A program made the position numbers and the translations under genes. Of a stretch of 64,000 bases of DNA, positions 17,449 to 26,690 are shown one piece after another. The stretch's first letter is position 1, and every line of letters begins with the position of its first letter. The notes below the pieces were generated by a model. It did not search any database. It was not told the DNA's origin and was given only the letters and a program-made list of their open reading frames with translations. The stretch comes from Lysobacter auxotrophicus (GTDB lineage: Bacteria; Pseudomonadota; Gammaproteobacteria; Xanthomonadales; Xanthomonadaceae): the NCBI RefSeq assembly GCF_027924565.1, contig NZ_AP027041.1:3100001-3164000 (forward strand), read 5' to 3'.

Positions 17449-18243
17449 TCAGCGCCGCATGGCGGTGGCCGAGCGGTAGCGTTCGGCCAGGACGGACACC
17501 CGCTGCACGTAGCGCTGGGTCTCGTCGAAGGGCGGCACGCCCCGGTAGCGGTCCACGGCGCCCTCGCCGGCGTTGTACCCGGCCGCGGCCAGCACGAGGT
17601 TCCCGTCGAAGCGCTGCAGCAGCCACGCCAGGTACTGCACGCCGCCGCGGATGTTCTGGCGGATGTCGAACACGTTGACCACGCCGAAACGCCGCGCGGT
17701 GGCGGGCATCAGCTGCATCAGCCCCTGCGCGCCGACGCGCGAGATCGCGTTGGGGTTGTAGGCCGACTCGGCATGGATGATGGCCCGCACGACGGCCTCG
17801 TCGACCCCGAAGTCGCGCGAGGCCGCGGCGATCTCGGCCCGGAAGGCCTGCGTGTCCAGGCGGATGGTCGCGAAGTCCACGCCCGGCTGCAGCGCGCAGG
17901 CGTAGCAGGATTCCATGTAGGTGTAGGTGACCCGGGTGACGCGCCCGAGTCCCGCGCGCGGGCTCGGCCGCTGGCTGGCGTAATGGACGACGCCGGCTTC
18001 GGTGTAGGTGTAGACCTGCCCCGTGGCGACACGCATCGGCGGCCGGGCGCCTGCCTGGGCGTCGTCCTGCGTTTTCTGGATCGCGCCGGGCGCGTCGCCA
18101 TCGGCACCGGCGGGGAATCCCAGCGACCGGACCGGCGCGGGCGGCCGGCTCGGTTGCCCGAGCGATTGCGCCCACGCGGGCGACGCCGCGATGAGCAGCC
18201 CGACCAACCCCAGCGATGCAAAGCCTGCCTTCGGGGACTTCAC
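17449..18243 (-). CDS. Lytic transglycosylase, SLT domain, paralogue 2
   Basis: 264 residues from a GTG start at 18243, which directly precedes a clear signal peptide ([20 protein letters not shown], then SPAWAQS). The frame extends far upstream, but that part lies antisense to miaB and is not gene-like. The C-terminal SLT domain has catalytic E159 in [27 protein letters not shown] and is very similar to paralogue 1. The CYAC motif (113–116) and the preceding [16 protein letters not shown] repeat-like segment are also shared. It lacks the N-terminal DUF4124-like region. The ribosome-binding site is weak; a GTG 18 codons upstream is an alternative start. Confidence 0.85.
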   Translation of the reverse strand: MKSPKAGFASLGLVGLLIAASPAWAQSLGQPSRPPAPVRSLGFPAGADGDAPGAIQKTQDDAQAGARPPMRVATGQVYTYTEAGVVHYASQRPSPRAGLGRVTRVTYTYMESCYACALQPGVDFATIRLDTQAFRAEIAAASRDFGVDEAVVRAIIHAESAYNPNAISRVGAQGLMQLMPATARRFGVVNVFDIRQNIRGGVQYLAWLLQRFDGNLVLAAAGYNAGEGAVDRYRGVPPFDETQRYVQRVSVLAERYRSATAMRR

Positions 18244-18399
18244 GAACGTTCGGGTCTGCCGGCGCGGCCCGCGCGCCCTCCTTCTGCCTCGCACCAGATA
18301 ACGCGGTTTCCGTGCCCGGCCGGACTGGCGCAGGCCCGGCCTGTAGAATGGCGGCCCCTCCGGCGCGGAATAACCGCCGCCCCTCCCGGATCGAGCCAG

Positions 18400-19818
18400 A
18401 TGAGCCAGACCAACACGCCCCCTGTCGCCGAGCGCGGCACCGATGCTGCCGTCGCCACCGCGCCGCGCAAGCTCTACATCCAGACCCACGGTTGCCAGAT
18501 GAACGAGTACGACTCGGCCAAGATGGCCGACGTGCTCGCCGCCAGCGACGGCCTGGAGCTCACCGACAACGCCGAAGAGGCCGACGTCATCCTGATCAAC
18601 ACCTGCTCCATCCGCGAGAAGGCGCAGGAGAAGGTGTTCAGCCAGCTCGGCCGCTGGAAGTCGCTGAAGCAGGGAGACAAGCCGGTCGTCATTGGCGTCG
18701 GCGGCTGCGTGGCGTCGCAGGAAGGCGAGGCGATCGTGAAGCGCGCGCCGTTCGTGGACCTGGTTTTCGGGCCGCAGACGCTGCACCGCCTGCCCGAACT
18801 CATCCAGGCCCGTCGCGACACCGGCCTGCCGCAGGTCGACATCTCCTTCCCCGAGATCGAGAAGTTCGACCGCCTGCCCGAACCGCGCGCCGAAGGCCCC
18901 TCGGCGTTCGTCTCGATCATGGAAGGCTGCAGCAAGTACTGCTCGTTCTGCGTGGTGCCCTACACGCGCGGTGAGGAAATCAGCCGTCCGTTCGAGGACG
19001 TCCTGGTGGAAGTGGCCGACCTCGCCGCGCAGGGCGTGCGCGAGATCAACCTGCTCGGCCAGAACGTCAACGCGTATCGCGGGCCCATGCCGGGCGAAGA
19101 TGGCGGTGACGGCGAAGTCGCCGACCTCGGCCTGCTGATCCGCGCGATCGCCGAAATTGAAGGCATCGGCCGCATCCGCTTCACCACCTCGCATCCGCTG
19201 GAGTTTTCCGACTCGCTGATCGAGGCGTATCGCGACGTACCCAAGCTCGCCAACTACCTGCATCTTCCGGTGCAGGCCGGCAGCGACCGCATTCTCTCGG
19301 CGATGAAGCGCGGTTACACGGCGCTTGAGTTCAAGCAGAAGATCCGCAAGCTGCGCGCCGTGCGTCCGGACATCTCGGTCAGCTCGGACTTCATCGTCGG
19401 CTTCCCCGGCGAATCCGAGGCCGACTTCGAGAAGACCATGAAGCTGATCGAGGACGTCGGCTTCGACCAGTCGTTCTCCTTCATCTATTCGCGCCGCCCA
19501 GGTACGCCGGCGGCCGACCTGGAAGACAATGTCACCAGCGACGAGAAGCACGCGCGCCTGTCGCGCCTGCAGGCGCACATCAACGCGCATGCGCGTTCGA
19601 TCTCCGACGCGATGGTCGGAAGCGTGCAGACGGTGCTGGTCGAAGGCCCGTCGAAGAAGAATCCGAACGAGCTCACCGGCAAGACCGAGAACATGCGTTC
19701 GGTGAACTTCCCCGGCAACGCGCGGCTGATCGGCCAGTTCGTCGATGTCGTCATTACCGAGGCGATGAGCAACTCGCTGCGTGGCCGCGTGGCCATGGCG
19801 GAAACGAACGAAGCCTGA
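18400..19818 (+). CDS. miaB: tRNA-2-methylthio-N6-dimethylallyladenosine synthase MiaB
   Basis: 472 residues. It methylthiolates i6A37 in tRNAs reading UNN codons. The N-terminal MTTase domain has its three cluster Cys (C32 in HGCQMN, C69 in NTCSIR, C103 in GGCVAS). The radical-SAM CxxxCxxC is C177/C181/C184 ([19 protein letters not shown]). A C-terminal TRAM domain covers about residues 405–470. The ATG at 18400 starts MSQTNTPP; the frame upstream is antisense to a transglycosylase. A TAGAAT box at 18344–18349 is a candidate -10. Unlike in many relatives, phoH–ybeY–corC does not follow directly. Confidence 0.97.
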   Translation: MSQTNTPPVAERGTDAAVATAPRKLYIQTHGCQMNEYDSAKMADVLAASDGLELTDNAEEADVILINTCSIREKAQEKVFSQLGRWKSLKQGDKPVVIGVGGCVASQEGEAIVKRAPFVDLVFGPQTLHRLPELIQARRDTGLPQVDISFPEIEKFDRLPEPRAEGPSAFVSIMEGCSKYCSFCVVPYTRGEEISRPFEDVLVEVADLAAQGVREINLLGQNVNAYRGPMPGEDGGDGEVADLGLLIRAIAEIEGIGRIRFTTSHPLEFSDSLIEAYRDVPKLANYLHLPVQAGSDRILSAMKRGYTALEFKQKIRKLRAVRPDISVSSDFIVGFPGESEADFEKTMKLIEDVGFDQSFSFIYSRRPGTPAADLEDNVTSDEKHARLSRLQAHINAHARSISDAMVGSVQTVLVEGPSKKNPNELTGKTENMRSVNFPGNARLIGQFVDVVITEAMSNSLRGRVAMAETNEA

Positions 19819-19838
19819 TCGCGGCTTCGTCCGCTTCC

Positions 19839-19864
19839 ATCGCCCCGCTTCCTGCCGGGGCGAT
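19839..19864. terminator. Hairpin between miaB and the convergent DUF5694 gene
   Basis: A perfect 9-bp stem (ATCGCCCCG/CGGGGCGAT) with an 8-nt loop, abutting the stop of the minus-strand gene. There is no T-run on either side, so termination is only probable. Confidence 0.5.
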
Positions 19865-20917
19865 CTACTTCAGGACCCGCTCGACGTCCACGATGTCCAC
19901 GCCCTGCAGCTGGCCCAGCCAGCTGTCGAACCACGGCTTGTGCCCGCTCCCGACGATCGACAGCACGCGCGCGCCGGGCTTTTCGCGGAAGGTCTCGCGG
20001 ATGTTGGCGACCATGCGCAGATTGCGGATTTCCCAACCGGCGACCCACACCTGCGGATAGCGTTCGGGGGACGACGACCCCATCGCCGCCACGATGTTGT
20101 GCCTGGCGCGGATCGCCAGCGATTCGGGGCGGTTCACCGCGCGATACAGCGACAGCATGTCGCCCGCCTCGACGAACGCCTTCTCGCGCTTCTCCACGGC
20201 GTCGAGCGCCGTGCGATCGGAATCCCATGCCGCCTGTATCGCCTTCCCGTACGCCTGCACGTCGGTGATGCGGGCGTTGTCGCCGGTGTGGTTGTCCACC
20301 GCGTGCACGCGCGGCAGGCCCAGTCGCGCGGCAAGTTGCGCGCCGAGCTGGTACCCCTCGTCGCGGCGCGTTTCCAGCTTGCGCAGCATCGCGACGAGCG
20401 CGTCGTCCAGGCCGTCGCCCGCGCGCCGTTCGGCTTCGGGCAGCTGCAGCCATTGCACGTACGCCGACGGACGATCGTTCGCTGCGAGGAAACGCGACGC
20501 CAGGTGCCTGCGTTGCGCGGGCGTGGGCTGCGCGGGCCAGGTCGCGAGCGTCTTCTCGACTTCCGCGATGGCCGCCGGAACGTCGAGGCCCGTCGCGTTT
20601 TTCGCCGCCTCCGTGCCCGCGCAATAGTTGGCGCCGTAGATCGCGACGTTGCGCGCGGCCGTGTCGCATTCCTCGCCCGGCAGCGTCTCGATGGTGACGA
20701 TCCCGGGCTTGAACGCGGCAAGGCGGTCGATCACCGGCTCGAGCGATGCCGGCGTGATCGACCCCGGCTGCTCGCCGAAGTGCACGGTCCCGAGCACCAG
20801 CACCTGCGCGCGCGGCCCCGCCGTGTCGCGGTCGAGCGTCGTCAGGTCGACCTGCGCGTGCGCCATCGCCGGCGCCAGCAGCATCGCGCCCGTCCATCGG
20901 ATCCATCGTCTGCTCAT
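19865..20917 (-). CDS. DUF5694 protein, secreted, TraB/GumN-like
   Basis: About 350 residues with a signal peptide ending in AMAHAQ. Features seen: VLVLGTVHF near residues 40–48, IETLPGEECDTA in the first half, and VLSIVGSGHKPWFDSWL near the C-terminus. This pattern resembles DUF5694 proteins and, more loosely, the TraB/GumN/Tiki group, in which conserved Glu/His residues may bind metal. No enzymatic role is established for DUF5694. The ATG at 20917 is preferred over the adjacent GTG because AGGAG lies five bases upstream. It is the first of a run of minus-strand accessory genes inserted between miaB and phoH. Confidence 0.75.
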   Translation of the reverse strand: MSRRWIRWTGAMLLAPAMAHAQVDLTTLDRDTAGPRAQVLVLGTVHFGEQPGSITPASLEPVIDRLAAFKPGIVTIETLPGEECDTAARNVAIYGANYCAGTEAAKNATGLDVPAAIAEVEKTLATWPAQPTPAQRRHLASRFLAANDRPSAYVQWLQLPEAERRAGDGLDDALVAMLRKLETRRDEGYQLGAQLAARLGLPRVHAVDNHTGDNARITDVQAYGKAIQAAWDSDRTALDAVEKREKAFVEAGDMLSLYRAVNRPESLAIRARHNIVAAMGSSSPERYPQVWVAGWEIRNLRMVANIRETFREKPGARVLSIVGSGHKPWFDSWLGQLQGVDIVDVERVLK

Positions 20918-20998
20918 CACGACTCCTGTCGGTGTTTGGGTGCGGAGGATTCTTGCAGACGACGACGCTCCACACCCGTGACATCGGACACAGGCGCG

Positions 20999-22630
20999 TC
21001 ATGCGTCGACGACGACGCGTTCGACGAGTCGGCCATGCTCGAGCGCGAGCCGGCGCGTGGGGGCAATCGCGTCGACGAACGCCGCATCGTGGCTGATCAC
21101 CACCAGCGCGCCGCGATACGCACGCAACGCGCGTTCGAGTTCGCGCACGGCCCACAGGTCGAGGTTGTTGGTCGGCTCGTCCAGCACGAGCAATTGCGGC
21201 GCGGGCGTCGCGTGCAACGTGCACGCCAGGTGGATGCGCAGGCGCTCGCCGCCGGACAATGCAGCGACGGGCCGGTGCATCGCCGTTCCGCGGAACAGCC
21301 AGCGCGCCAGCAGGTTCGCGCGTTCGACGTCGTCGAGCGCCGGCGTACATGCCGCGAAACATCCCATCACCGTCTCGCCCGCATCGAACGACTCCAGCCG
21401 TTGCGATAGCCGCGCGACACGACCCTCGCCGCGCCGGACCGACCCCGCATCCGGCGCGAGCTCACCGCTGACCAGCCGCGCCAGCGTGGTCTTTCCCGCG
21501 CCGTTCCCACCGGCGATGACGATGCGCTCGGGGCCGCGGATGTCCAGGTCGATGCCGCCGGGTGCGAACAGCGCCGCGCCGTCATGCACGACCTGCAGCG
21601 CTTGCCCGGAAAACAGCCATTTCCCCGGCGGAACCTGCGTGTCCGGCAACTCGATGAGAAGGTCCGGCGCTTCGCGGATGGACCGCCGCGCGACCGCCAG
21701 GCGCTGCGCCGCGTCGGCCGCGCGGGCCGCATGCACGTCGTCCGAGCGAGCGGCCGACACCTGCGCCGAGCGCGCGCGGTTCCCGGCGACGATGCGCGGC
21801 AATCCGGCATCGTCTACGCCGCGACGCGCGTTGGACGCGCGACGTTCGCTGCGCTCGCGCGACTGCTGGCGTTCGCGGTGCTCCCGCCTGGCGGCCTGCC
21901 GGAGGTTGCGCACGTCCTGCTCCGCGGCGTCCGCCTGCGCCCGCACGGCCGCTTCGTAGAACGTGAAGTTGCCGCCGTACATGCGCAGCGATTCGCGATC
22001 GAGTTCGGCGATCTGGTCCATGCGCTCCAGCAGCGCGCGATCGTGGCTGGCGACGAGCAGGCAGCCCGGCCAGTCGTCGATGAAGCGATGAAGCCGCTGC
22101 CGCGCGGCCGCGTCGAGGTGGTTCGACGGCTCGTCCAGCAGGAGGACGTCCGGCTGCTTCAGCCATTGCGCCGCGAGCCCGAGCGCCATGACTTCGCCGC
22201 CGCTTAGCGACGCCAGCGCGCGGTCGAGCGCGAGATGGTCGAGCCCGAACCTCGCCAGGCTCGCGCGCGTGCGCTCTTCCAGGTCCCACGCGTCGCCGAC
22301 CATGTCGAACAGCCCCTGCTCCATGCGCCCGGCCGCGATCGCGGCGAGTGCATCGAGCCGCTCGCGCACGCCCAGCACGTCGGCGACGCGCATCGCGTTG
22401 GGGAACACGAGGTCCTGCGGGAGCCAGGCCAGCGAGCCGGCGATCTCGACGTGCCCGGACGCGGGCGTCAGCGTGCCGGCGAGCAGGCGCAGCAACGTGC
22501 TCTTGCCGGCACCGTTGGGGGCGACGAGACCGGTGCGGCGCGCGTCGAGCGTGAAGGAAAGTCCATCGAAGACCGGCGTGCCATCCGGCCAGGCGAAACA
22601 AAGTTGCGAGACGCGTACGTGTGCGCGCAT
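20999..22630 (-). CDS. ABC-F family ATP-binding protein
   Basis: 543 residues with two ABC ATPase domains and no membrane segments, the ABC-F layout (translation factors and antibiotic-resistance ribosome-protection proteins). Walker A motifs: APNGAGKST at 37–45 and GGNGAGKTT in the second half. Signatures: SLSGGE and ALSGGE. Walker B: VLLLDEPSNHLD and LVLDEPTNNLD. The inter-domain linker is long, charged and arginine-rich (about 215–285: AARREHRERQQSRERSERRAS). It is not close enough to call EttA, Uup, YheS or YbiT. It acts in the cytosol, probably on ribosomes. The leader (22631–22800) shows no clear attenuator peptide. Confidence 0.88.
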   Translation of the reverse strand: MRAHVRVSQLCFAWPDGTPVFDGLSFTLDARRTGLVAPNGAGKSTLLRLLAGTLTPASGHVEIAGSLAWLPQDLVFPNAMRVADVLGVRERLDALAAIAAGRMEQGLFDMVGDAWDLEERTRASLARFGLDHLALDRALASLSGGEVMALGLAAQWLKQPDVLLLDEPSNHLDAAARQRLHRFIDDWPGCLLVASHDRALLERMDQIAELDRESLRMYGGNFTFYEAAVRAQADAAEQDVRNLRQAARREHRERQQSRERSERRASNARRGVDDAGLPRIVAGNRARSAQVSAARSDDVHAARAADAAQRLAVARRSIREAPDLLIELPDTQVPPGKWLFSGQALQVVHDGAALFAPGGIDLDIRGPERIVIAGGNGAGKTTLARLVSGELAPDAGSVRRGEGRVARLSQRLESFDAGETVMGCFAACTPALDDVERANLLARWLFRGTAMHRPVAALSGGERLRIHLACTLHATPAPQLLVLDEPTNNLDLWAVRELERALRAYRGALVVISHDAAFVDAIAPTRRLALEHGRLVERVVVDA

Positions 22631-22806
22631 GGGGTGACTCCATCGGGCCGGCGCGAAGGCGCGGCGATCAGAACGGAACCTGCGTCGCGCGAGGCGATGG
22701 CAGGTCGGCGGCTCTGCGGAAGGAGTCGTGCGATCACATGTGCGGGGCGGTCTCCGGATATGCGCGCCAGAACGGCGCGCTGAGATTGGGCGTGGCGCGC
22801 ATTATC

Positions 22807-22841
22807 GGCCGTGCGCCGCGCGATGTCGCGCGGGCACGGCC
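22807..22841 (-). terminator. Long GC-rich hairpin between amidohydrolase and ABC-F genes
   Basis: A 15-bp stem with a single bulged base and a 4-nt ATGT loop lies 31 bases beyond the amidohydrolase stop. It lacks a T-run. It may end the amidohydrolase transcript or shape the ABC-F leader, which starts in this gap. Confidence 0.5.
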
Positions 22842-22871
22842 GGAACGTTCAGCAGCGTGAGGAGGCGCTCC

Positions 22872-24542
22872 TCACTTCGCCCGGTACACCGCCTTGCCGT
22901 CCACGTAGGTCGCCTGCACGGTGAGGTTGCGCAGGCCGTTGGGCGCGATCGCCAGCGGATCCTCGGTCAGCACCACGAAGTCGGCGCGCTTGCCGACCGC
23001 GAGGCTGCCGACCTGCGTCTCGGCGAAACCCGCATAGGCCGCATCGAGCGTGAAGCCGCGCAGCGCCTCGAACGCGGTGAGCTTTTCCTGCGGGAACCAG
23101 CCGCCGGCGGGCAGCCCCTGTGCATCCGCACGCGTGGTCGCCGAATACAGGCCGAAGCGCGGATCGACCGATTCCACCGGGAAATCCGAACCGAGCGCGA
23201 GGCGCGCGCCGCTGTCGCGCAACTGGCGCCATGCGTAAGCGCCGATGATGCGCTGCGGGCCGACGCGATCTTCGGCCCAGGGCATGTCGCTGGTCGCATG
23301 CGTGGGCTGCATCGAGGCGATCACGTGCATCTGCGCCAGGCGCGGCAGGTCGGTCGGCGACAGCACCTGCGCGTGTTCGATGCGCCAGCGGTGATCGGTC
23401 TTCGCCGCGTCGTTGCCCAGCGCCCGGGCGTAGCTTTCGAGCACGACGTGGTTGCCGCGGTCGCCGATGGCGTGCGTGGCGACCTGCACGCCGCAGCGCT
23501 TGGCCTTGTCCACCGCCACGGCGATCTGCTCGGGCGAGGTCACCATGATGCCGAGGTTGCCGTGATCGTCGCTGTAGTCCTTCAGCATCGCCGCGCCGCG
23601 GCTGCCCAGCGCGCCGTCGGCGTAGAGCTTGAGCGTGCGCATCTGCAGCCGGCCCGACGGATGCGTGTACAGGCCGTGCTGGCACAGCGATTCGAGCGCT
23701 TCGTTGTTGCCGTCGGCCATCGCCGTGATGCGCAGCGGCATCGCGCCGCGATCGGCCAGGCGCTGGTAGCGCTTGAGTTCGGCCAGGCTCACGCCCGCGT
23801 CGTGCACGCCGGTGAGGCCGTGCTCGACCGCCGACTGCATGCCGAGCGTCAGCGCGCGTTCGGCCGTGGCGTCATCCAGCGGCGGGCGGGCCTGCTCGAC
23901 CAGCGCCGAGGCGGCGTCGACGAACACGCCGGTGGGCTGCCTGCGCGCATCGCGTTCGATGCGACCGCCGTCGGGCTGCCAGTCGCCGGACAGATCGCGT
24001 TTCACCGCGCGCATCGCCGCGGTGTTCGCCCAGCCGGCGTGGCCGTCGATGCGCTCGAGCCACACCGGGCGATCGGGGAAGGCGGCATCCAGATCGGCCG
24101 CGGTCGGGAAGGTCTTTTCCGGCCAGTCGTTCTGGTCCCAGCCGCGCCCGATCAGCCACGCGCCCGGCGGCAGTTGCTTTTCGAACGCCTGCAGCCGCTG
24201 CACGACCTCCTGCTTGCTCGCCGCATCGACCAGATCGGCACTAAGCATCGTCATGCCGAGGCCGGACACGTGCGCGTGCGCATCGATCAGGCCCGGGATC
24301 ACCGTCGCCTGCCCCGCGTCGATGCGCTGCGCCTTCGGGTAGCGCTTGATCAGCTCGGCGGTCGCGCCCAGCGCGAGGATGCGGCCGGACTCGTCGAACG
24401 CCACCGCCTGCACCTTCGGCTGCGCGGTTTCCATCGTGTGGATGCGCGCGGCGGTGAGCACCGTGACCTGCGCGGCCATCGCATGGCCCGACATGGCGGC
24501 CAGCGCCATGAAAATTCCAGAAACCCGCTTGCGCATCCCCAC
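22872..24542 (-). CDS. Exported amidohydrolase, YtcJ-like (Amidohydro_3)
   Basis: 556 residues. A signal peptide (about 1–24, ending GHAMAA) is followed by a metal-dependent hydrolase of the amidohydrolase superfamily. Metal-site stretches are visible: PGLIDAHAHVSGLG (HxH), GVHDAGVS, ATHAIGDRGNHVVL and WRIEHAQVLSP, then ALGSDFPVESVDPRFGLY with the conserved Asp. The C-terminal small beta-domain GSLAVGKRADFVVLTEDPL is typical of cyclic amidases and aryldialkylphosphatase-like enzymes. The natural substrate is unknown. The third-codon ATG is an alternative start. Confidence 0.9.
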   Translation of the reverse strand: MGMRKRVSGIFMALAAMSGHAMAAQVTVLTAARIHTMETAQPKVQAVAFDESGRILALGATAELIKRYPKAQRIDAGQATVIPGLIDAHAHVSGLGMTMLSADLVDAASKQEVVQRLQAFEKQLPPGAWLIGRGWDQNDWPEKTFPTAADLDAAFPDRPVWLERIDGHAGWANTAAMRAVKRDLSGDWQPDGGRIERDARRQPTGVFVDAASALVEQARPPLDDATAERALTLGMQSAVEHGLTGVHDAGVSLAELKRYQRLADRGAMPLRITAMADGNNEALESLCQHGLYTHPSGRLQMRTLKLYADGALGSRGAAMLKDYSDDHGNLGIMVTSPEQIAVAVDKAKRCGVQVATHAIGDRGNHVVLESYARALGNDAAKTDHRWRIEHAQVLSPTDLPRLAQMHVIASMQPTHATSDMPWAEDRVGPQRIIGAYAWRQLRDSGARLALGSDFPVESVDPRFGLYSATTRADAQGLPAGGWFPQEKLTAFEALRGFTLDAAYAGFAETQVGSLAVGKRADFVVLTEDPLAIAPNGLRNLTVQATYVDGKAVYRAK

Positions 24543-24609
24543 TTCCCCGCATGTCCGAAAGTGTCCGGACTGTGCGCAATCGCGTGCGCGGTGGCAAGCC
24601 CCGGGGCCG

Positions 24610-25719
24610 TCAATCCAGCCGCTTGCGGAACCGCGAGATCGCCAGGGTCATCATCACCGCGATGAAGGCCAGCAGCGCCAGCACGTCGGGCCACAGCTCG
24701 GTCAGGCCCGCGCCGCGCAGCATGATGCCGCGGATCAGCCGCAGGAAATGCGTCAGCGGCAGGACCTCCGCCAGCCACTGCACCACGCGCGGCATGCCGG
24801 CGAAGGGGAACATGAAACCCGACAGCAGGATCGATGGCAGGAACACGAAGAACGTCATCTGCATCGCCTGGAACTGCGACTGCGCCTTGGTCGAGATCAG
24901 CAGCCCCAGCGTGAGGTTGGCGAGGATCAGCAGCACGGCAGCCAGGTACACGTCGAGCAGGCTGCCGCGGATCGGCACGTCGAAGAGCCAGACCCCGAGC
25001 ACCAGGATCACGGTGGTCTGGACCAGGCCGATCGCCGCGTACGGCAGCACCTTGCCGATCATCAGTTCCGAACTCGACAGCGGCGTGGCGATCAGCAGTT
25101 CCATGTTGCCGCGCTCGCGCTCGCGCACGATGGCCACGCCGGTGAACAGCACCATGGTCATCGTCAGGATCACGCCGATCAGTCCCGGCACGATGTTGAT
25201 CGCCGAACGTCGCTGCGGGTTGTAGAAGCTCACCACGCTCACCTGCCCCGCCGCCTGGCCCACGTTGCCGACGCGCAGGTTGGTAGTGGACTGCGTGTTC
25301 AACGGCAGTTGCGCCAGCTGCACCGCGGCGCTCTGCACGACGGTGTCGCTACCGTCGACCAGCACCTGCACCGCTTCGCGGCCTTCGAAACGACGCCGCT
25401 CGAAGTCCGGCGGAATCACCACGCCGATGCTGATCTCGCCACGCCGCAGGCCTTCCATCAGCGCCTGCGGCGAGGTCGCGCTGACCGTCGGCGTGATCAC
25501 GCCGGTGGCGACCATGTCCATCACCAGCGCGCGCGAGGCCGCAGTGTTCGACTGGTCGGCGATGCCGGTTTCCAGTCCGCGCAGGTTGAGGTTGATCGCA
25601 TAACCGAACAGCACCAGCTGCATCACCGGGATGCCGACGATCATCGCCAGCGTGATGCGGTCGCGGCGCATCTGCCGCAGTTCCTTCATCACGATGGCGA
25701 AGAGGCGGCGCGGGTTCAT
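24610..25719 (-). CDS. ABC-2 type transporter permease (YbhS/YbhR/YhhJ-like)
   Basis: 369 residues with one N-terminal membrane helix (VGIPVMQLVLFGYAINLNL), a large periplasmic domain (about 45–170) and five C-terminal helices, the ABC-2 permease topology. The start ATG at 25719 overlaps the stop of the ATPase gene (ATGA at 25716–25719). The order TetR regulator–adaptor–ATPase–permease mirrors E. coli ybhG-ybhF-ybhS-ybhR, a cation/drug exporter, but only one permease gene is present, so it presumably forms a homodimer. The substrate is not determinable. Confidence 0.9.
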   Translation of the reverse strand: MNPRRLFAIVMKELRQMRRDRITLAMIVGIPVMQLVLFGYAINLNLRGLETGIADQSNTAASRALVMDMVATGVITPTVSATSPQALMEGLRRGEISIGVVIPPDFERRRFEGREAVQVLVDGSDTVVQSAAVQLAQLPLNTQSTTNLRVGNVGQAAGQVSVVSFYNPQRRSAINIVPGLIGVILTMTMVLFTGVAIVRERERGNMELLIATPLSSSELMIGKVLPYAAIGLVQTTVILVLGVWLFDVPIRGSLLDVYLAAVLLILANLTLGLLISTKAQSQFQAMQMTFFVFLPSILLSGFMFPFAGMPRVVQWLAEVLPLTHFLRLIRGIMLRGAGLTELWPDVLALLAFIAVMMTLAISRFRKRLD

Positions 25720-26690
25720 GCGGCTTTCTCCGCGCCTTCGTCGTCGCGACCGCGCGTGGACGAGACGAACACGTCCTCGAGGTTGGGATGCGATTGCGTG
25801 ACCTCGGCGTCGAGCCCGGCGTCGGCCAGCGCTTTGTGCACGCGTGCGGCGGCGTCGCCGTTGGCATCGTTCAGCACGCGCAGCGCATTGCCTATCTGCG
25901 CGACGCTGAGCACGCCCGGCACGCCGAGCAGCGCCTTCTGCGCGCGGCGCGGCTGCTTGGCCATCACCTCCAGCGTGCGTCCGGCGAGTGCGTGCGTGAG
26001 TTCGTCCGGCGTGCCGTCGGCAACGAGCACGCCGCGGTCGAGGATCGCGATGCGATGGCACCGCTCGGCCTCGTCCATGTAGTGCGTGGAAACGAGGATG
26101 GTGGTGCCCGCATCGGCGAGGTCGAAGAGCTTCTCCCAGAAATCCCGTCGCGATTCCGGGTCCACCGCGCTGGTTGGTTCGTCGAGGAACAGCAGCTCGG
26201 GCTTCTGGATCACCGCGCCGGCCAGCGCGAGGCGCTGCTTCTGCCCGCCGCTCATCGTGCCGGCGAGCTGTTTCTGGCGGTCGGCGAAGTGGTACTGCTC
26301 GACGAGTTCGTCGATGCGTTTGGCCGCTTCGGCGCGCGGGATGTCCTGCACGGCGGCGAGGAATTCCAGGTTCTCGCGCACGGTGAGGTCCTCGAACAGC
26401 GAGAACTTCTGCGTCATGTAGCCGATGCGGCGGCGCAGCGCTTCGGCTTGTTCCGGAATGCGCAGGCCGAGCACCTCGACGTCGCCTTCGGTCGGCGTGA
26501 GCAGGCCGCAGAGCATGCGGATCGTCGTGGTCTTGCCCGAGCCGTTCGGGCCGAGGAAGCCGTACACGTTCGCACGCGGAACGCTCAGGTCGACGTGGTT
26601 CACGGCGATCAGTTGGCCGAACCGCTTGGTCAAACCCCGCGCGCGAATCGCCAGGTCCTGCGGCGCGATCGTGTCGCTTGGCGCGTTCAT
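25716..26690 (-). CDS. ABC exporter ATP-binding protein (CcmA/YbhF-like)
   Basis: 324 residues, one ABC ATPase domain. Walker A GPNGSGKT is at 47–54, the Q-loop YMTQKFSLFEDLT at about 91, the signature MSGGQKQRL at 146–154 and Walker B LFLDEPTSAVDP at 167. The C-terminal extension (about 235–324) resembles the DUF4162-like domain of drug-export ATPases. E. coli YbhF has two fused ATPase domains; here there is one. The gene overlaps both neighbours by 4 bases (ATGA each side), so adaptor, ATPase and permease are translated as a coupled unit. Confidence 0.93.
   Translation of the reverse strand: MNAPSDTIAPQDLAIRARGLTKRFGQLIAVNHVDLSVPRANVYGFLGPNGSGKTTTIRMLCGLLTPTEGDVEVLGLRIPEQAEALRRRIGYMTQKFSLFEDLTVRENLEFLAAVQDIPRAEAAKRIDELVEQYHFADRQKQLAGTMSGGQKQRLALAGAVIQKPELLFLDEPTSAVDPESRRDFWEKLFDLADAGTTILVSTHYMDEAERCHRIAILDRGVLVADGTPDELTHALAGRTLEVMAKQPRRAQKALLGVPGVLSVAQIGNALRVLNDANGDAAARVHKALADAGLDAEVTQSHPNLEDVFVSSTRGRDDEGAEKAA

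Noticed and set aside
17449-19590. A 713-codon fusion of the second transglycosylase with a long N-terminal region
   Set aside because: The N-terminal part is antisense to miaB; the signal peptide at 18243 marks the real start.
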